Positions 45,242-56,122 of a stretch of DNA of 64,000 bases are shown piece by piece. The number at the start of each line of letters is the position of its first letter. Positions within the stretch are counted from its first letter, which is position 1. The DNA lies in NCBI GenBank assembly GCA_002449845.1, contig DJXW01000016.1, forward strand, positions 201,237-265,236, read 5' to 3'. The notes under the pieces were generated by a model. It worked only from the letters and a program-made list of their open reading frames with translations, was not told the DNA's origin and made no database searches. A program made the position numbers and the translations under genes. The stretch comes from Prevotella sp. UBA6994 (GTDB lineage Bacteria > Bacteroidota > Bacteroidia > Bacteroidales > Bacteroidaceae).

Positions 45242-46120
45242 TCATGCAGTAAAAGGGCAAACTGACATTAATTTATTCAGATCTATATCTACGGAATGTG
45301 ATTCACACTTTTCAATCAATTCAATTTTAGATAATTTTGTATCTAAAACGAAAGGTTCCTTATCTCTTCGATTTACTGATAGTATGTAATCAAGGAAAGC
45401 AAATCTTTTTGACTCACCATCTTTAAATTCAATCCACAAATTGGGGATTCTATAAGCATCAGACACTATCAAGCCATGAAGAGAACTTGTCACAACATTT
45501 TCACAACTACAAATATCATCAATAAATTTCTTCCAAGGATGAATGTTCTGAACATCGATTATCAACACAGAATCATCTTTTTCATAATCACGTAAAATGC
45601 TATTTTTCTTATCTCTAAAATGCGGAATAATTCCAAGTTTATATCGCTTTGCTACTTTGGGTCTATAATATTTAGGGAACAACAATGCAGGATCTCCATA
45701 AATTTGAGGGCAATCAACACCTCTTTTTATTAAATAATCTCTCGTTAAAGGTCCTCTAACTGCTAACACCTTTTTGGGCAATGCGGACAATTCTTTGTTT
45801 GGATAGACAATTCCACTTCCCCATATCGTAGATTTTCTTGTTGTCATCCATGTTATTATACTACCAATACAAAGAAAATTTTCTTTTCCATATATATTCC
45901 AAGAATATCTTTTTATAATGTATTTCCTGTTTGGATTTATCAGTTTACATAATTGGACACTAACATCATCTCCCCAGTTATGAATAATAGGATTAACAGA
46001 GGCGGTTACAATTACATAATCATCATGAAAAGTCTCATAAAACAAATTATATAGGGGATAGACAAACCAAATTAGACTTTTACTAACTATTCGTCTAAAC
46101 GTTTTTAACAATAAATTCAT
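45242..46120 (-). CDS. Polysaccharide pyruvyl transferase family protein
   Basis: 292 residues. HNWGDDVSVQLCKLINP near the N-terminus, GPLTRDYLIKRGVDCPQIYG and TSSLHGLIVSDAYRIPN are the family's three blocks. It would add a pyruvyl ketal to a sugar of the polymer. Starts four bases within the flippase gene (ATGA). Confidence 0.78.
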   Translation of the reverse strand: MNLLLKTFRRIVSKSLIWFVYPLYNLFYETFHDDYVIVTASVNPIIHNWGDDVSVQLCKLINPNRKYIIKRYSWNIYGKENFLCIGSIITWMTTRKSTIWGSGIVYPNKELSALPKKVLAVRGPLTRDYLIKRGVDCPQIYGDPALLFPKYYRPKVAKRYKLGIIPHFRDKKNSILRDYEKDDSVLIIDVQNIHPWKKFIDDICSCENVVTSSLHGLIVSDAYRIPNLWIEFKDGESKRFAFLDYILSVNRRDKEPFVLDTKLSKIELIEKCESHSVDIDLNKLMSVCPFTA

Positions 46121-47631
46121 TTTCTAAATACTTTCTTTTGAATTTCTTGATACACTATTTTTCTTTCATGAGAATTTAGTCCAAATGTCCATACAGCCAA
46201 AACCGAGCATCCAAACATGATAATGCTAGATATAATGTAATTGTCCATGATACTATATGAAACATAGCCTAACAAAATAAGCACAATAGTCATTGAGATA
46301 ATTGGAAATAAGACCTCCCTTACATAAGTCATCACATGAAATGAAATTAAATTCCTTACATAAAAAGCCCTATATAAATATGCTATAATATTAATAAGAA
46401 ATTTGGCAGTGAAAATATAAACAGGTGAAAAGCCTAACTTCAAAATAGCATAAGCAACTGGAAGATTTGACAAAATAATTAGACTAGTAAAAAACTGATA
46501 ACGTTTTATGTTTCCCGATGCTTGTACTGTTTTCCATAGTGGTTCTGCTATCGTATCTATAAGTAACGTGAGAATTGTCAAACGACAAAATTCTGCAGAG
46601 TAAATCGGGACTTCTTTTAACCACAATTGTAGAAACTCATTCGTATATACAATAACAGGCAAACTGATTACAACCATCAAATAGAAAGAAAATCTTGATA
46701 CCTGACAAATCATCCTCTTCAAATCTGATAACTCATTACGAGCATACATCTTAACGAGAATAGGGTTAAATGCTATCTGAAAATTAGTAATAAAGCTGTA
46801 TATACCCCTACTCAACTGATTACTTACACCAATAGCTGCATTTACAGCTACATTGGTAAAAGAATTTATGAAAAGGTTAACTCCTTGCTGAGCTCCCACA
46901 TTTGCTGCATTACCGAGTAAACTAAATAAAGAGAAATTGAAAAGGTTTGAAAATAATTTTTTATCTATTTTGAATACAAAATTACTTATCGAATAATGTT
47001 TGTTACAATAATATTTGTAAGCATATGTTACCATTATAGTGACAAGTAACAACAAAATACAGTAAAAAACCAATTGGTCAAATTTTACCAAAGTTAAGAC
47101 ATAAACGATGAGTAGATTTAATAATGCTTCTATAATACTTATATAGGCATAGAAGTCCATTTTTTCGTATGCAATGATACAAGCATTATATGGAGATCTG
47201 ATTATGTTAACAAAGGTGACAGCGACAGATAGATGAAGAGTCCACAAAGCTGCATCAAATCTTTCTGCTGGCAAAGACATCTTATTAAATATAAACCACA
47301 GACCAATTATCTCAGCCAAAACACTCATTATTATTGCTATAATGAAATGGACGATAAGACTCATCGAGAAACTCGATCGTGCTAATTTATCATCTCCAAC
47401 ACCTAAATAATAATTCAAAAATCGTTGAGTTGTCGTTACCATTGCATTATTTAAGAATGCAAACAAAATAACAACACCTGCAATGGTGTTATATATGCCA
47501 TAATCATCTACACCAAGTATATGAAGAAGAATACGTGTTGCATAAAAAGCCACAGCCATCATGACAAACATTCGGCTATACAACAACATAGTATTTTTGG
47601 CTAATCGTTTACTAGTATTAATATCTTTCAT
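46117..47631 (-). CDS. Polysaccharide/O-antigen flippase (MATE/MVF fold)
   Basis: 504 residues with twelve or more helices. It begins LAKNTMLLYSRMFVMMAVAF and has GVDDYGIYNTIAGVVILFAF, typical of Bacteroidales Wzx-like exporters that flip lipid-linked oligosaccharides. An ATGA overlap links it to the pyruvyl transferase. Confidence 0.82.
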   Translation of the reverse strand: MKDINTSKRLAKNTMLLYSRMFVMMAVAFYATRILLHILGVDDYGIYNTIAGVVILFAFLNNAMVTTTQRFLNYYLGVGDDKLARSSFSMSLIVHFIIAIIMSVLAEIIGLWFIFNKMSLPAERFDAALWTLHLSVAVTFVNIIRSPYNACIIAYEKMDFYAYISIIEALLNLLIVYVLTLVKFDQLVFYCILLLLVTIMVTYAYKYYCNKHYSISNFVFKIDKKLFSNLFNFSLFSLLGNAANVGAQQGVNLFINSFTNVAVNAAIGVSNQLSRGIYSFITNFQIAFNPILVKMYARNELSDLKRMICQVSRFSFYLMVVISLPVIVYTNEFLQLWLKEVPIYSAEFCRLTILTLLIDTIAEPLWKTVQASGNIKRYQFFTSLIILSNLPVAYAILKLGFSPVYIFTAKFLINIIAYLYRAFYVRNLISFHVMTYVREVLFPIISMTIVLILLGYVSYSIMDNYIISSIIMFGCSVLAVWTFGLNSHERKIVYQEIQKKVFRK

Positions 47632-47703
47632 TCTTTAAGAAACGCATCATTCTTGATAAATAAACAAAATTCTTTTATTAAAAAAATAAAATACTAGAAT
47701 ATA

Positions 47704-48762
47704 TCATAAATTGTTAAAAACATGAGAACTATAATTCATGTAGAATATCATTGATACACATAGACTTATCATCAAGTAAGCAAACCAACGGAAATGATGG
47801 TTAAACAAACAAAGGAAACTTGGAATGATAGCTATTTCAAATGTTGCAAAAATTGTAGAAAGTCTACCTGAGGCTATTGCCCATTGACTTAACACTATCA
47901 AGAAAATGGTGGAATAGAGATAAGCATTCCTAACTTCGATATAATATTCAAACTTATCTTGTATTTTCGTCTGATAAAAAGTGAACAATAGCAACAAAGC
48001 AGACTGATAATAAATCATGGGATTGCTCAATCCTACTCCATAAGCTTTATATGAATCAACATAATTTGTATAATTCATATCAACTGCGATGTCTGTTATA
48101 TATAGTCTTAAATAAGGTGTTAAAAAAGCCGCTACAAAAAAGGCTACCAACAAGCAAACAACAACATGTATTTTATTAATTTTCAATTTATTAATCCAAT
48201 AGAATGGAATAATTATTAGCATAGAAGTGTGAAATATACTTGCTATAAGAATTACAAGCAAATATTTAATCAATTGTTTTTTATGTACATAATATATACA
48301 TAACATTACAATTGCTATGGCTAATCCAGCGCGGATTTGTATTAAATTTCTACCAATATAAAACCTTGATATATATACGCACAATCCCAATAAGGGAAAC
48401 ATCGAGAATTTCCTAAAATCAATTATCAGAAAGACAAACGTCAGAACACTTATAACAAGAAAATAAATTTTCACATTTGATGTAAACGATTTAATTATTG
48501 AACTTAATAAAATAAAACCTTTTTCTGAATAAGCATCAACTTCTACAGAAAGATTGAAATTATTAAAAGTGGGTATATCAAATTTATACGCATCAATATA
48601 TTTAAGTGTATCACCCCACAATTCTTCGTCACGAAGCCCTGCTGCTATCGTCAATATTGCGCACACGGCTAAAAATGAACATTTAATGAGTAACTGATTT
48701 TTATACTCAGTTGCCAATGAAGAATATATACAAAATAGAATAAATAAATATATTATTAACAT
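47704..48762 (-). CDS. EpsG/Wzy-like polysaccharide polymerase
   Basis: 352 residues, about ten helices. AGLRDEELWGDTLKYIDAY near residue 41 and the later IRAGLAIAIVMLCIYY and FHTSMLIIIPFYW are characteristic of EpsG-family proteins, which polymerise or help to export polysaccharide repeats. Very A+T-rich. Confidence 0.72.
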   Translation of the reverse strand: MLIIYLFILFCIYSSLATEYKNQLLIKCSFLAVCAILTIAAGLRDEELWGDTLKYIDAYKFDIPTFNNFNLSVEVDAYSEKGFILLSSIIKSFTSNVKIYFLVISVLTFVFLIIDFRKFSMFPLLGLCVYISRFYIGRNLIQIRAGLAIAIVMLCIYYVHKKQLIKYLLVILIASIFHTSMLIIIPFYWINKLKINKIHVVVCLLVAFFVAAFLTPYLRLYITDIAVDMNYTNYVDSYKAYGVGLSNPMIYYQSALLLLFTFYQTKIQDKFEYYIEVRNAYLYSTIFLIVLSQWAIASGRLSTIFATFEIAIIPSFLCLFNHHFRWFAYLMISLCVSMIFYMNYSSHVFNNL

Positions 48763-48842
48763 GATATGTGTGAGAGAATCTTAAATATTAAGTAGTTAGT
48801 TTTATTCTTTCTTTTCATCAATCATAGACTATGGAAAAATAG

Positions 48843-49676
48843 TTATCGTTTTAACACTTCATTTCTCACATTACTCTGATAAATAGCCTTGATGATACTA
48901 TCGGGCATCAATCTGAAAGCCAGACGAGACATAGGATAAGCATATTTCCAAGTGAGCAATCCATTCATTCGATAAATCCCATTTATGTAAATCTTAAACT
49001 CATTCCAAGCCTTTGCCCGTCCCCTGCGCTTAAACACGTCTCCATCTTGTCTGAAAAGTAGAATGATGTCTTCAATATTGCCTATATGGAATCCAGCCAT
49101 CAACGCATCATACCATAAGGCTATGTCCTGACTGGTTCTGTATTTCTCGTTATATTTCAATCCGTAATCAAAAATCTTTTTTCTCATCATCACACTAGGA
49201 TGAGCCAATGGAGATGCTTTTACGATATATCTGACTGCCTCTTCATGTGTCAATGGATAATGCCTAACGTTAAGGCATTCATGAGTTTCATCAAATTCTT
49301 GCATAGATCCACCCAATATATCTACATGAGGATGAGCGTTGAGGTAATTCGCTTGCAGTTCAAAACGGTTTGGCAAGGAAATGTCGTCGCTATCCGCCCT
49401 TGCAATATAGTCTGAAGTTATATATTGCAAACCTTTGTTCAAAGACTTGGTCAGCCCAAGGTTGATGTCGTTTTTGACAACGCACAGCGTCTTTCCTAAC
49501 TTTTGTTGCCAGGAATCAACCACCTCTTGCAATTCCCTGCCAACAGGTCCATCAACAATCAAGACAATCTGAGCGGGCTTGAGTGTTTGGTCATCCCATA
49601 CACTCTGCAAAGACCGATTTAAATAAGCAGCCTTTTCAGAATGATATACAGACATCAATACAGATATAGTGGCCAT
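48843..49676 (-). CDS. Glycosyltransferase family 2
   Basis: 277 residues from the ATG at 49674-49676 (MATISVLMSVYH), which places the GT2 start motif at the N-terminus; an upstream start would add 19 hydrophobic residues not seen in the family. VLIVDGP, YIARADSDDISLPNR (DxD metal site) and SQDIALWYDAL are GT-A motifs. First gene of the polysaccharide operon. Confidence 0.88.
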   Translation of the reverse strand: MATISVLMSVYHSEKAAYLNRSLQSVWDDQTLKPAQIVLIVDGPVGRELQEVVDSWQQKLGKTLCVVKNDINLGLTKSLNKGLQYITSDYIARADSDDISLPNRFELQANYLNAHPHVDILGGSMQEFDETHECLNVRHYPLTHEEAVRYIVKASPLAHPSVMMRKKIFDYGLKYNEKYRTSQDIALWYDALMAGFHIGNIEDIILLFRQDGDVFKRRGRAKAWNEFKIYINGIYRMNGLLTWKYAYPMSRLAFRLMPDSIIKAIYQSNVRNEVLKR

Positions 49677-49848
49677 AAAAAAAAGAATAATAAAAAAAAT
49701 GCAATGTTGACAAAAAAATAAACACAAAATCACTTCCCCTCCTTATATAGCTATAAGAAAGGAAATCCATTGATTTCACATTCATTTTGTCCGCCAATGA
49801 GCGATGCTCGCAGATTGAAAAAATGTTATTATATATATAATTTGTGTG

Positions 49849-49856
49849 CAAAAATA
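49849..49856 (-). promoter_or_regulatory. -7 promoter element (TATTTTTG) for the polysaccharide operon
   Basis: The minus strand reads TATTTTTG, about 170 bp upstream of the GT2 start; no good -33 match. Confidence 0.35.
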
Positions 49857-49975
49857 CACAAATTTTTCGAGATAAATTGAACGATGATGTAAAATTCATG
49901 TTTAATATACACTTTATTGATGTATGTGGTGTCGGAATGATTATCAGAAAAAGAACATAACAATCATTGAAAAGT

Positions 49976-50059
49976 TAAATCCGTGACGTAGATTAATAAA
50001 ACTGCGACACGGATTAATAAAACTACGTCGCAGTTTACTTAATCTTCGACACAGATTAA
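49976..50059. repeat. Dyad array D: four 21-bp units
   Basis: Centres at 49986, 50007, 50028 and 50049, exactly 21 bp apart. Cores are CCGTG-A-CGTAG, CTGCG-A-CACGG, CTACG-T-CGCAG and CTTCG-A-CACAG, flanked by TTAA/TAAA-type A+T sequence. With A=CCGTG, B=CTACG, C=CTGCG the first three are A.B*, C.A*, B.C*, a cyclic permutation of three half-words. AAACTGCGAC (49999-50008) and GTCGCAGTTT (50027-50036) pair perfectly. Confidence 0.8.
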
Positions 50060-50111
50060 AGAATATGAATATGTTTGGATGATTACTTGGATGAAATTAC
50101 ATTGTTATTAT

Positions 50112-50142
50112 TTTGAAATCCCCCAATTTTTCCGTACCTTTG
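50112..50142 (+). promoter_or_regulatory. Promoter of the ABC-F gene
   Basis: TTTG (50112-50115), 19 bp, TACCTTTG (50135-50142): the best -33/-7 match in the window, 29 bp before the start codon and about 50 bp after dyad array D. Confidence 0.7.
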
Positions 50143-50168
50143 CACCCGAAAAATAAAATATGATTTAA

Positions 50169-51785
<1,617 letters not shown>

Positions 51786-51843
51786 AAAAACGGCACGTTT
51801 TTTGCAAGACGTTCCAAAACATAAGAACAAAAACAATAGAATT

Positions 51844-52416
51844 ATGAAAAAAGAGAAGCTCAATACTGAAGAACAAGAAGAAGTGCAAATAAATGAGGCA
51901 GCAGCCGAAGAAACTGAAAGCACGGAAGAAACTTTGAGTCAAGAAAAAGAAGAGGATACGAAAGAAACGGACCCTTTGGCTGAAGCTGAAGAGCAAATAG
52001 CCAAGTTGAAAGACCAACTCTTGCGTACCATAGCTGAATTTGAGAATTACAAGAAACGCACCTTGAAGGAAAAGACGGAACTGATCTTAAACGGCGGAGA
52101 GAAAACCATTACTGCCATCTTACCCGTACTTGACGACTTTGAGCGTGCTTTGGCTGACACCAATACCGACGACCCTGCCGCCATCAAGGAAGGCATGGAC
52201 TTGATATTCAAGAAGTTTATCAAGACACTCGAAGGATTGGGCGTACATAAGATAGAAACAGAAGACAAAGACTTCGATGTTGACTTCCATGAGGCTATCG
52301 CTATGGTACCTGGAATGGGAGACGACAAGAAAGGAAAGGTAATAGACTGTGTACAAACAGGATATATGCTCAACGACAAGGTGATTCGCCATGCGAAAGT
52401 TGCCGTGGGACAATAG
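51844..52416 (+). CDS. grpE: Nucleotide exchange factor GrpE
   Basis: 190 residues from the ATG at 51844, preferred over an in-frame upstream start that would add a Lys/Arg-rich extension unlike GrpE. An acidic Glu-rich N-terminus, a long coiled coil (about 45-90) with LRTIAEFENYKKRT, then the C-terminal beta domain ending VIRHAKVAVGQ. It drives ADP release from DnaK. dnaJ follows 36 bp later. Confidence 0.93.
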   Translation: MKKEKLNTEEQEEVQINEAAAEETESTEETLSQEKEEDTKETDPLAEAEEQIAKLKDQLLRTIAEFENYKKRTLKEKTELILNGGEKTITAILPVLDDFERALADTNTDDPAAIKEGMDLIFKKFIKTLEGLGVHKIETEDKDFDVDFHEAIAMVPGMGDDKKGKVIDCVQTGYMLNDKVIRHAKVAVGQ

Positions 52417-52452
52417 AGAAAAGGCTTTGCCACAACAAACACATCATCATAA

Positions 52453-53610
52453 ATGGCACAAAAAAGAGATTATTACGAAGTGCTTGGCGTAAGCAAGAGT
52501 GCTACGGAAGACGAGATCAAGAAAGCCTATCGTAAGATAGCTATTAAATATCATCCTGACAGAAACCCCGGCGACAAGGAAGCTGAGGAGAAATTCAAGG
52601 AAGCAGCCGAGGCTTATAGCATTTTGAGCGATAAGCAAAAGCGTCAGCAATACGACCAATTTGGATTTGACGGTCCTAACATGGGCGGTGGCTTTGGCGG
52701 ATTCAGCGGCGACTTCTCCGTGGACGACATTTTCTCTATGTTTGGCGATATCTTCGGCGGACGTGGATTTGGTGGATTCAGCAGTTTCGGTGGCGGTGGT
52801 CAGCGTACACAGTATCGTGGAACAGACTTACGCTTGAAGGTACGTTTGTCTCTGTTAGAAATTTCCACAGGAGTCACCAAGAAATTCAAGGTGAAGAAAG
52901 ACGTTGCGTGTTCTCACTGCCACGGTAGTGGCGCTGAAAACGGCAGTGGCTCAGAAACTTGTCCTACATGTCACGGCCAAGGCGTAGTGGTGAAGACCGT
53001 GCGCACCATGTTGGGTATGATGCAAACACAGTCGGAATGTCCCACTTGCCACGGCGAAGGCACCGTCATCAAGAACAAGTGTCGTGAATGCGGCGGAACG
53101 GGCGTAGTGAAAGGCGAAGAGGTAGTGGAAATCAACATTCCAGCAGGTGTAGCCGAAGGTATGGTGGTAAACGTTCCCGGCAAGGGAAATGCCGGACCTC
53201 ACAATGGCGTGAACGGAAACATTCAAGTATATATAGAAGAGGAGAAGAACGACACCTTTATCCGTGACGGACAAGACGTTTTATACAACTTGCTGCTCGA
53301 CTTTCCAACGGCAGCCCTGGGTGGAGAGGTAGAGATTCCTACCATCGAAGGTACCAAGGTGAAGATTAAGATAGAGCCTGGCACACAACCCGGAAAGACC
53401 TTACGGTTAAGAGGAAAAGGACTGCCAGCCGTGCAAGGCTATGGAAACGGAACGGGCGACTTGGTTGTGAACATCAGCGTGTACGTGCCAAAGGAATTGT
53501 CTCGCTCAGAGAAAGAAATGTTGCAGAAGCTACGTGAAAGCGACAACTTCAAGGGCGACACGCAGACCAAGAAGTCTATCTTCGATAAGTTCAAGAATTA
53601 TTTCAATTAA
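52453..53610 (+). CDS. dnaJ: Chaperone DnaJ
   Basis: 385 residues. J domain with HPD ([10 protein letters not shown]), Gly/Phe region (about 75-115), four CxxCxGxG-type zinc repeats ([32 protein letters not shown]), and two C-terminal substrate domains. Hsp40 partner of DnaK; with grpE upstream it forms the usual pair, although dnaK is not in the window. Confidence 0.96.
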   Translation: MAQKRDYYEVLGVSKSATEDEIKKAYRKIAIKYHPDRNPGDKEAEEKFKEAAEAYSILSDKQKRQQYDQFGFDGPNMGGGFGGFSGDFSVDDIFSMFGDIFGGRGFGGFSSFGGGGQRTQYRGTDLRLKVRLSLLEISTGVTKKFKVKKDVACSHCHGSGAENGSGSETCPTCHGQGVVVKTVRTMLGMMQTQSECPTCHGEGTVIKNKCRECGGTGVVKGEEVVEINIPAGVAEGMVVNVPGKGNAGPHNGVNGNIQVYIEEEKNDTFIRDGQDVLYNLLLDFPTAALGGEVEIPTIEGTKVKIKIEPGTQPGKTLRLRGKGLPAVQGYGNGTGDLVVNISVYVPKELSRSEKEMLQKLRESDNFKGDTQTKKSIFDKFKNYFN

Positions 53611-53613
53611 GCA

Positions 53614-54852
53614 ATGAACTATCACGACACTATACAATATTTATATAATAGCACCCCTGTTTTTGAACATGTGGGTGCTTCTGCGTATAAAGAAGGATTG
53701 TCTAACACGCTGGCATTGGATGAACACTTTGGACATCCGCACACCCACTACAAGACCATTCACGTAGCTGGTACCAACGGGAAAGGCTCGTGTTCACATA
53801 CCATTGCAGCCATCTTACAGGCACAAGGCTATCGTGTGGGATTGTACACTTCTCCACATTTGGTGGATTTCAGAGAACGAATCAAGGTCAATGGGGAGTG
53901 CATTCCTGAAGCCTACGTCATTGATTTCGTAGAGGAAGAACGTTCATTCTTCGAACCTCTGCATCCTTCCTTTTTTGAATTAACGACGGCGATGGCATTC
54001 AAGTACTTTGCAGAAAAACAGATTGACGTTGCCGTGATAGAAGTGGGATTGGGCGGTAGATTGGATTGCACCAACATCATCACCCCTATCCTATCCATTA
54101 TCACCAATATCAGCCTTGACCATACTCAGTTTTTAGGAAACACGTTAGGGCAAATAGCCACGGAGAAAGCAGGTATCATCAAAAACGAGATTCCCGTGGT
54201 CATCGGTGAGACAACTCCAGAGACTCGCAACGTATTTGAAAAGATTGCCAAAGAAAAGAATGCTCCTATATTCTTTGCCGAAGAATATACGATTCCTACG
54301 GAATGGGATGGTGAGTTTGAACTGAAAGGGCTCTATCAGCAAAAAAACAAGCAAACCATTCTTTGTGCCGTGAATCATCTTGGATTATCCATATCAACAT
54401 CTGCCATTCTTCAAGGACTGACAAAGGTGGTGGAACTCACGGGCTTGATGGGGCGTTGGCAAAAGATACAAGAACATCCTACCGTGATTTGCGATACGGG
54501 ACACAACGTTGGTGGATGGAAATATCTTTCCGAACAGATCAATAGTCAACCTTGCCAACACCTGCACATCGTGTTTGGAATGGTTGACGACAAGGACATT
54601 GATGCGGTGATGGACATGCTGCCGACCAATGCCACCTATTATTATACGCAAGCACAAAGCAAGAGAGCCATACCCGCCCACATCGTGGAAAGTAAGGGAA
54701 GACAACACCAACTTACCGGCTCCACGTATGCCCATGTGGCAGATGCTTATCGGGCAGCATTGCAACAAGCCAACGAGGAAGACTTCATCTTTGTGGGAGG
54801 AAGCAGTTACATCGTAGCCGACTTTCTTGCCACATACGACAATCTGTCATGA
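53614..54852 (+). CDS. folC: Bifunctional folylpolyglutamate/dihydrofolate synthase
   Basis: 412 residues, Mur-ligase fold. The P-loop is VAGTNGKGSCSHT; LTTAMAFKYF and EVGLGGRLDCTNI hold the Mg2+-binding residues; CDTGHNVGG lies in the C-terminal domain. It adds glutamate to folates. Starts 3 bp after dnaJ, so it is co-transcribed. Confidence 0.93.
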   Translation: MNYHDTIQYLYNSTPVFEHVGASAYKEGLSNTLALDEHFGHPHTHYKTIHVAGTNGKGSCSHTIAAILQAQGYRVGLYTSPHLVDFRERIKVNGECIPEAYVIDFVEEERSFFEPLHPSFFELTTAMAFKYFAEKQIDVAVIEVGLGGRLDCTNIITPILSIITNISLDHTQFLGNTLGQIATEKAGIIKNEIPVVIGETTPETRNVFEKIAKEKNAPIFFAEEYTIPTEWDGEFELKGLYQQKNKQTILCAVNHLGLSISTSAILQGLTKVVELTGLMGRWQKIQEHPTVICDTGHNVGGWKYLSEQINSQPCQHLHIVFGMVDDKDIDAVMDMLPTNATYYYTQAQSKRAIPAHIVESKGRQHQLTGSTYAHVADAYRAALQQANEEDFIFVGGSSYIVADFLATYDNLS

Positions 54853-54959
54853 TGACTTTCCGACACAAAAATACAAGAAAAATGCATTTTAATTGTTTTT
54901 AACGAAAGACAAATATCACTTTTTCCAAGTTTCGTTTGTTATTATCGTTTTTTTTCAGT

Positions 54960-54973
54960 TATTTTGCAAAATA
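54960..54973. promoter_or_regulatory. Perfect palindrome TATTTTGCAAAATA in front of galM
   Basis: A 14-bp perfect palindrome overlapping the only -7-like sequence (ATTTTG) upstream of galM, 27 bp before the start. It is placed to act as an operator. Confidence 0.45.
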
Positions 54974-54999
54974 GTATCGTACTAAAAACTTTTTTTATT

Positions 55000-56088
55000 A
55001 TGAACACAACCGAAACAGAAAACATCTGCGGTCTGAAGAGAGAAGACTTTCAGACTACTATCAATGGTAAGAAAACAGATCTTTACATCCTGAAAAACAG
55101 TTTGGGTAATGAAGTGGCAATCACGAATTACGGTGGTGCTATCGTAGCAATCATGGTTCCTGACAGAGATGGAAACTATGCCAACGTCATTCAAGGTCAC
55201 GACAACATCAAGGATGTGATAGAAAGTCCGGAACCTTATTTATCTACATTGATAGGACGATACGGAAACCGTATCTGCAAAGGTCGTTTCCAATTGAACG
55301 GCAAAGAATATGACTTACCGATCAACAACGGTCCTAACTCTCTGCATGGCGGAAAGAAAGGTTTTAATGCCAAGGTTTGGGAAGCCCTTCAAATGAACGA
55401 CAAGTCACTGGTGTTGCATTACGTTAGTCCTTACGGAGAGGAAGGATACACGGGTGAAGTAAAAGTAACCGTAGTTTACACTTTCAACGATGATAATGAA
55501 TTGATTATCGAATACATGGCAACAACCAACAAGAAGACCATCATCAACCTTACAAGTCATGGATTCTTCTCATTGCAAGGTATTGCCAATCCAACACCAA
55601 CCATCGACAACCAGATTTGCGAAATCAATGCTGATTTCTACTTGCCTATCGACAACACCTCTATCCCAACGGGTGAGATTCGCTTTGTAGCAGGTACTCC
55701 ATTTGATTTCCGTCAGCCCAAACCAGTGGGACAAGACATTGATGCCGATGACGAACAAATCAAGAACGGTGCAGGATATGACCACTGCTACGTGCTGAAC
55801 AAGAAAGAAGAGGGCGAATTGAGCTTTGCTGCCAGATTGGTAGAGCCAATTAGCGGTCGTACAATGGATGTATATACCACAGAACCAGGCGTTCAGCTCT
55901 ATTCAGACAACTGGGCAGATGGCTACGCAGGACAGCACGGGGCTACATTCCCACGTCGTAGCGGTATATGCTTCGAGTGCCAGCACTTCCCCGATAGTCC
56001 TAACCGTCCTTATTTCCCGTCAGTGGTATTGCGTCCTGACCAGAAATACAAGCAAAAGACTATATATAAATTTGGAGTAGAGAAATAA
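55000..56088 (+). CDS. galM: Aldose 1-epimerase (galactose mutarotase), cytoplasmic
   Basis: 362 residues from the ATG at 55000; a longer frame would add twelve hydrophobic residues with no signal-peptide features. NNGPNSLHGG, TSHGFF and AGYDHCYV hold the catalytic His residues and the GalM pattern. It interconverts alpha and beta galactose before galK, 34 bp downstream. No signal peptide, in contrast to the lipoprotein copy at 58906-60096. Confidence 0.9.
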   Translation: MNTTETENICGLKREDFQTTINGKKTDLYILKNSLGNEVAITNYGGAIVAIMVPDRDGNYANVIQGHDNIKDVIESPEPYLSTLIGRYGNRICKGRFQLNGKEYDLPINNGPNSLHGGKKGFNAKVWEALQMNDKSLVLHYVSPYGEEGYTGEVKVTVVYTFNDDNELIIEYMATTNKKTIINLTSHGFFSLQGIANPTPTIDNQICEINADFYLPIDNTSIPTGEIRFVAGTPFDFRQPKPVGQDIDADDEQIKNGAGYDHCYVLNKKEEGELSFAARLVEPISGRTMDVYTTEPGVQLYSDNWADGYAGQHGATFPRRSGICFECQHFPDSPNRPYFPSVVLRPDQKYKQKTIYKFGVEK

Positions 56089-56122
56089 AAACAGAAATTA
56101 TTAATAACTAAACAATAAAAAA

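Noticed and set aside
42903..49676. Invertible capsule promoter
   Set aside because: No pair of inverted repeats around the operon promoter and no invertase gene were found.
13171..50059. Dyad arrays as CRISPR arrays
   Set aside because: Units are palindromic and only 21-22 bp apart including the spacer; spacers are 6-9 bp and no cas genes are present.
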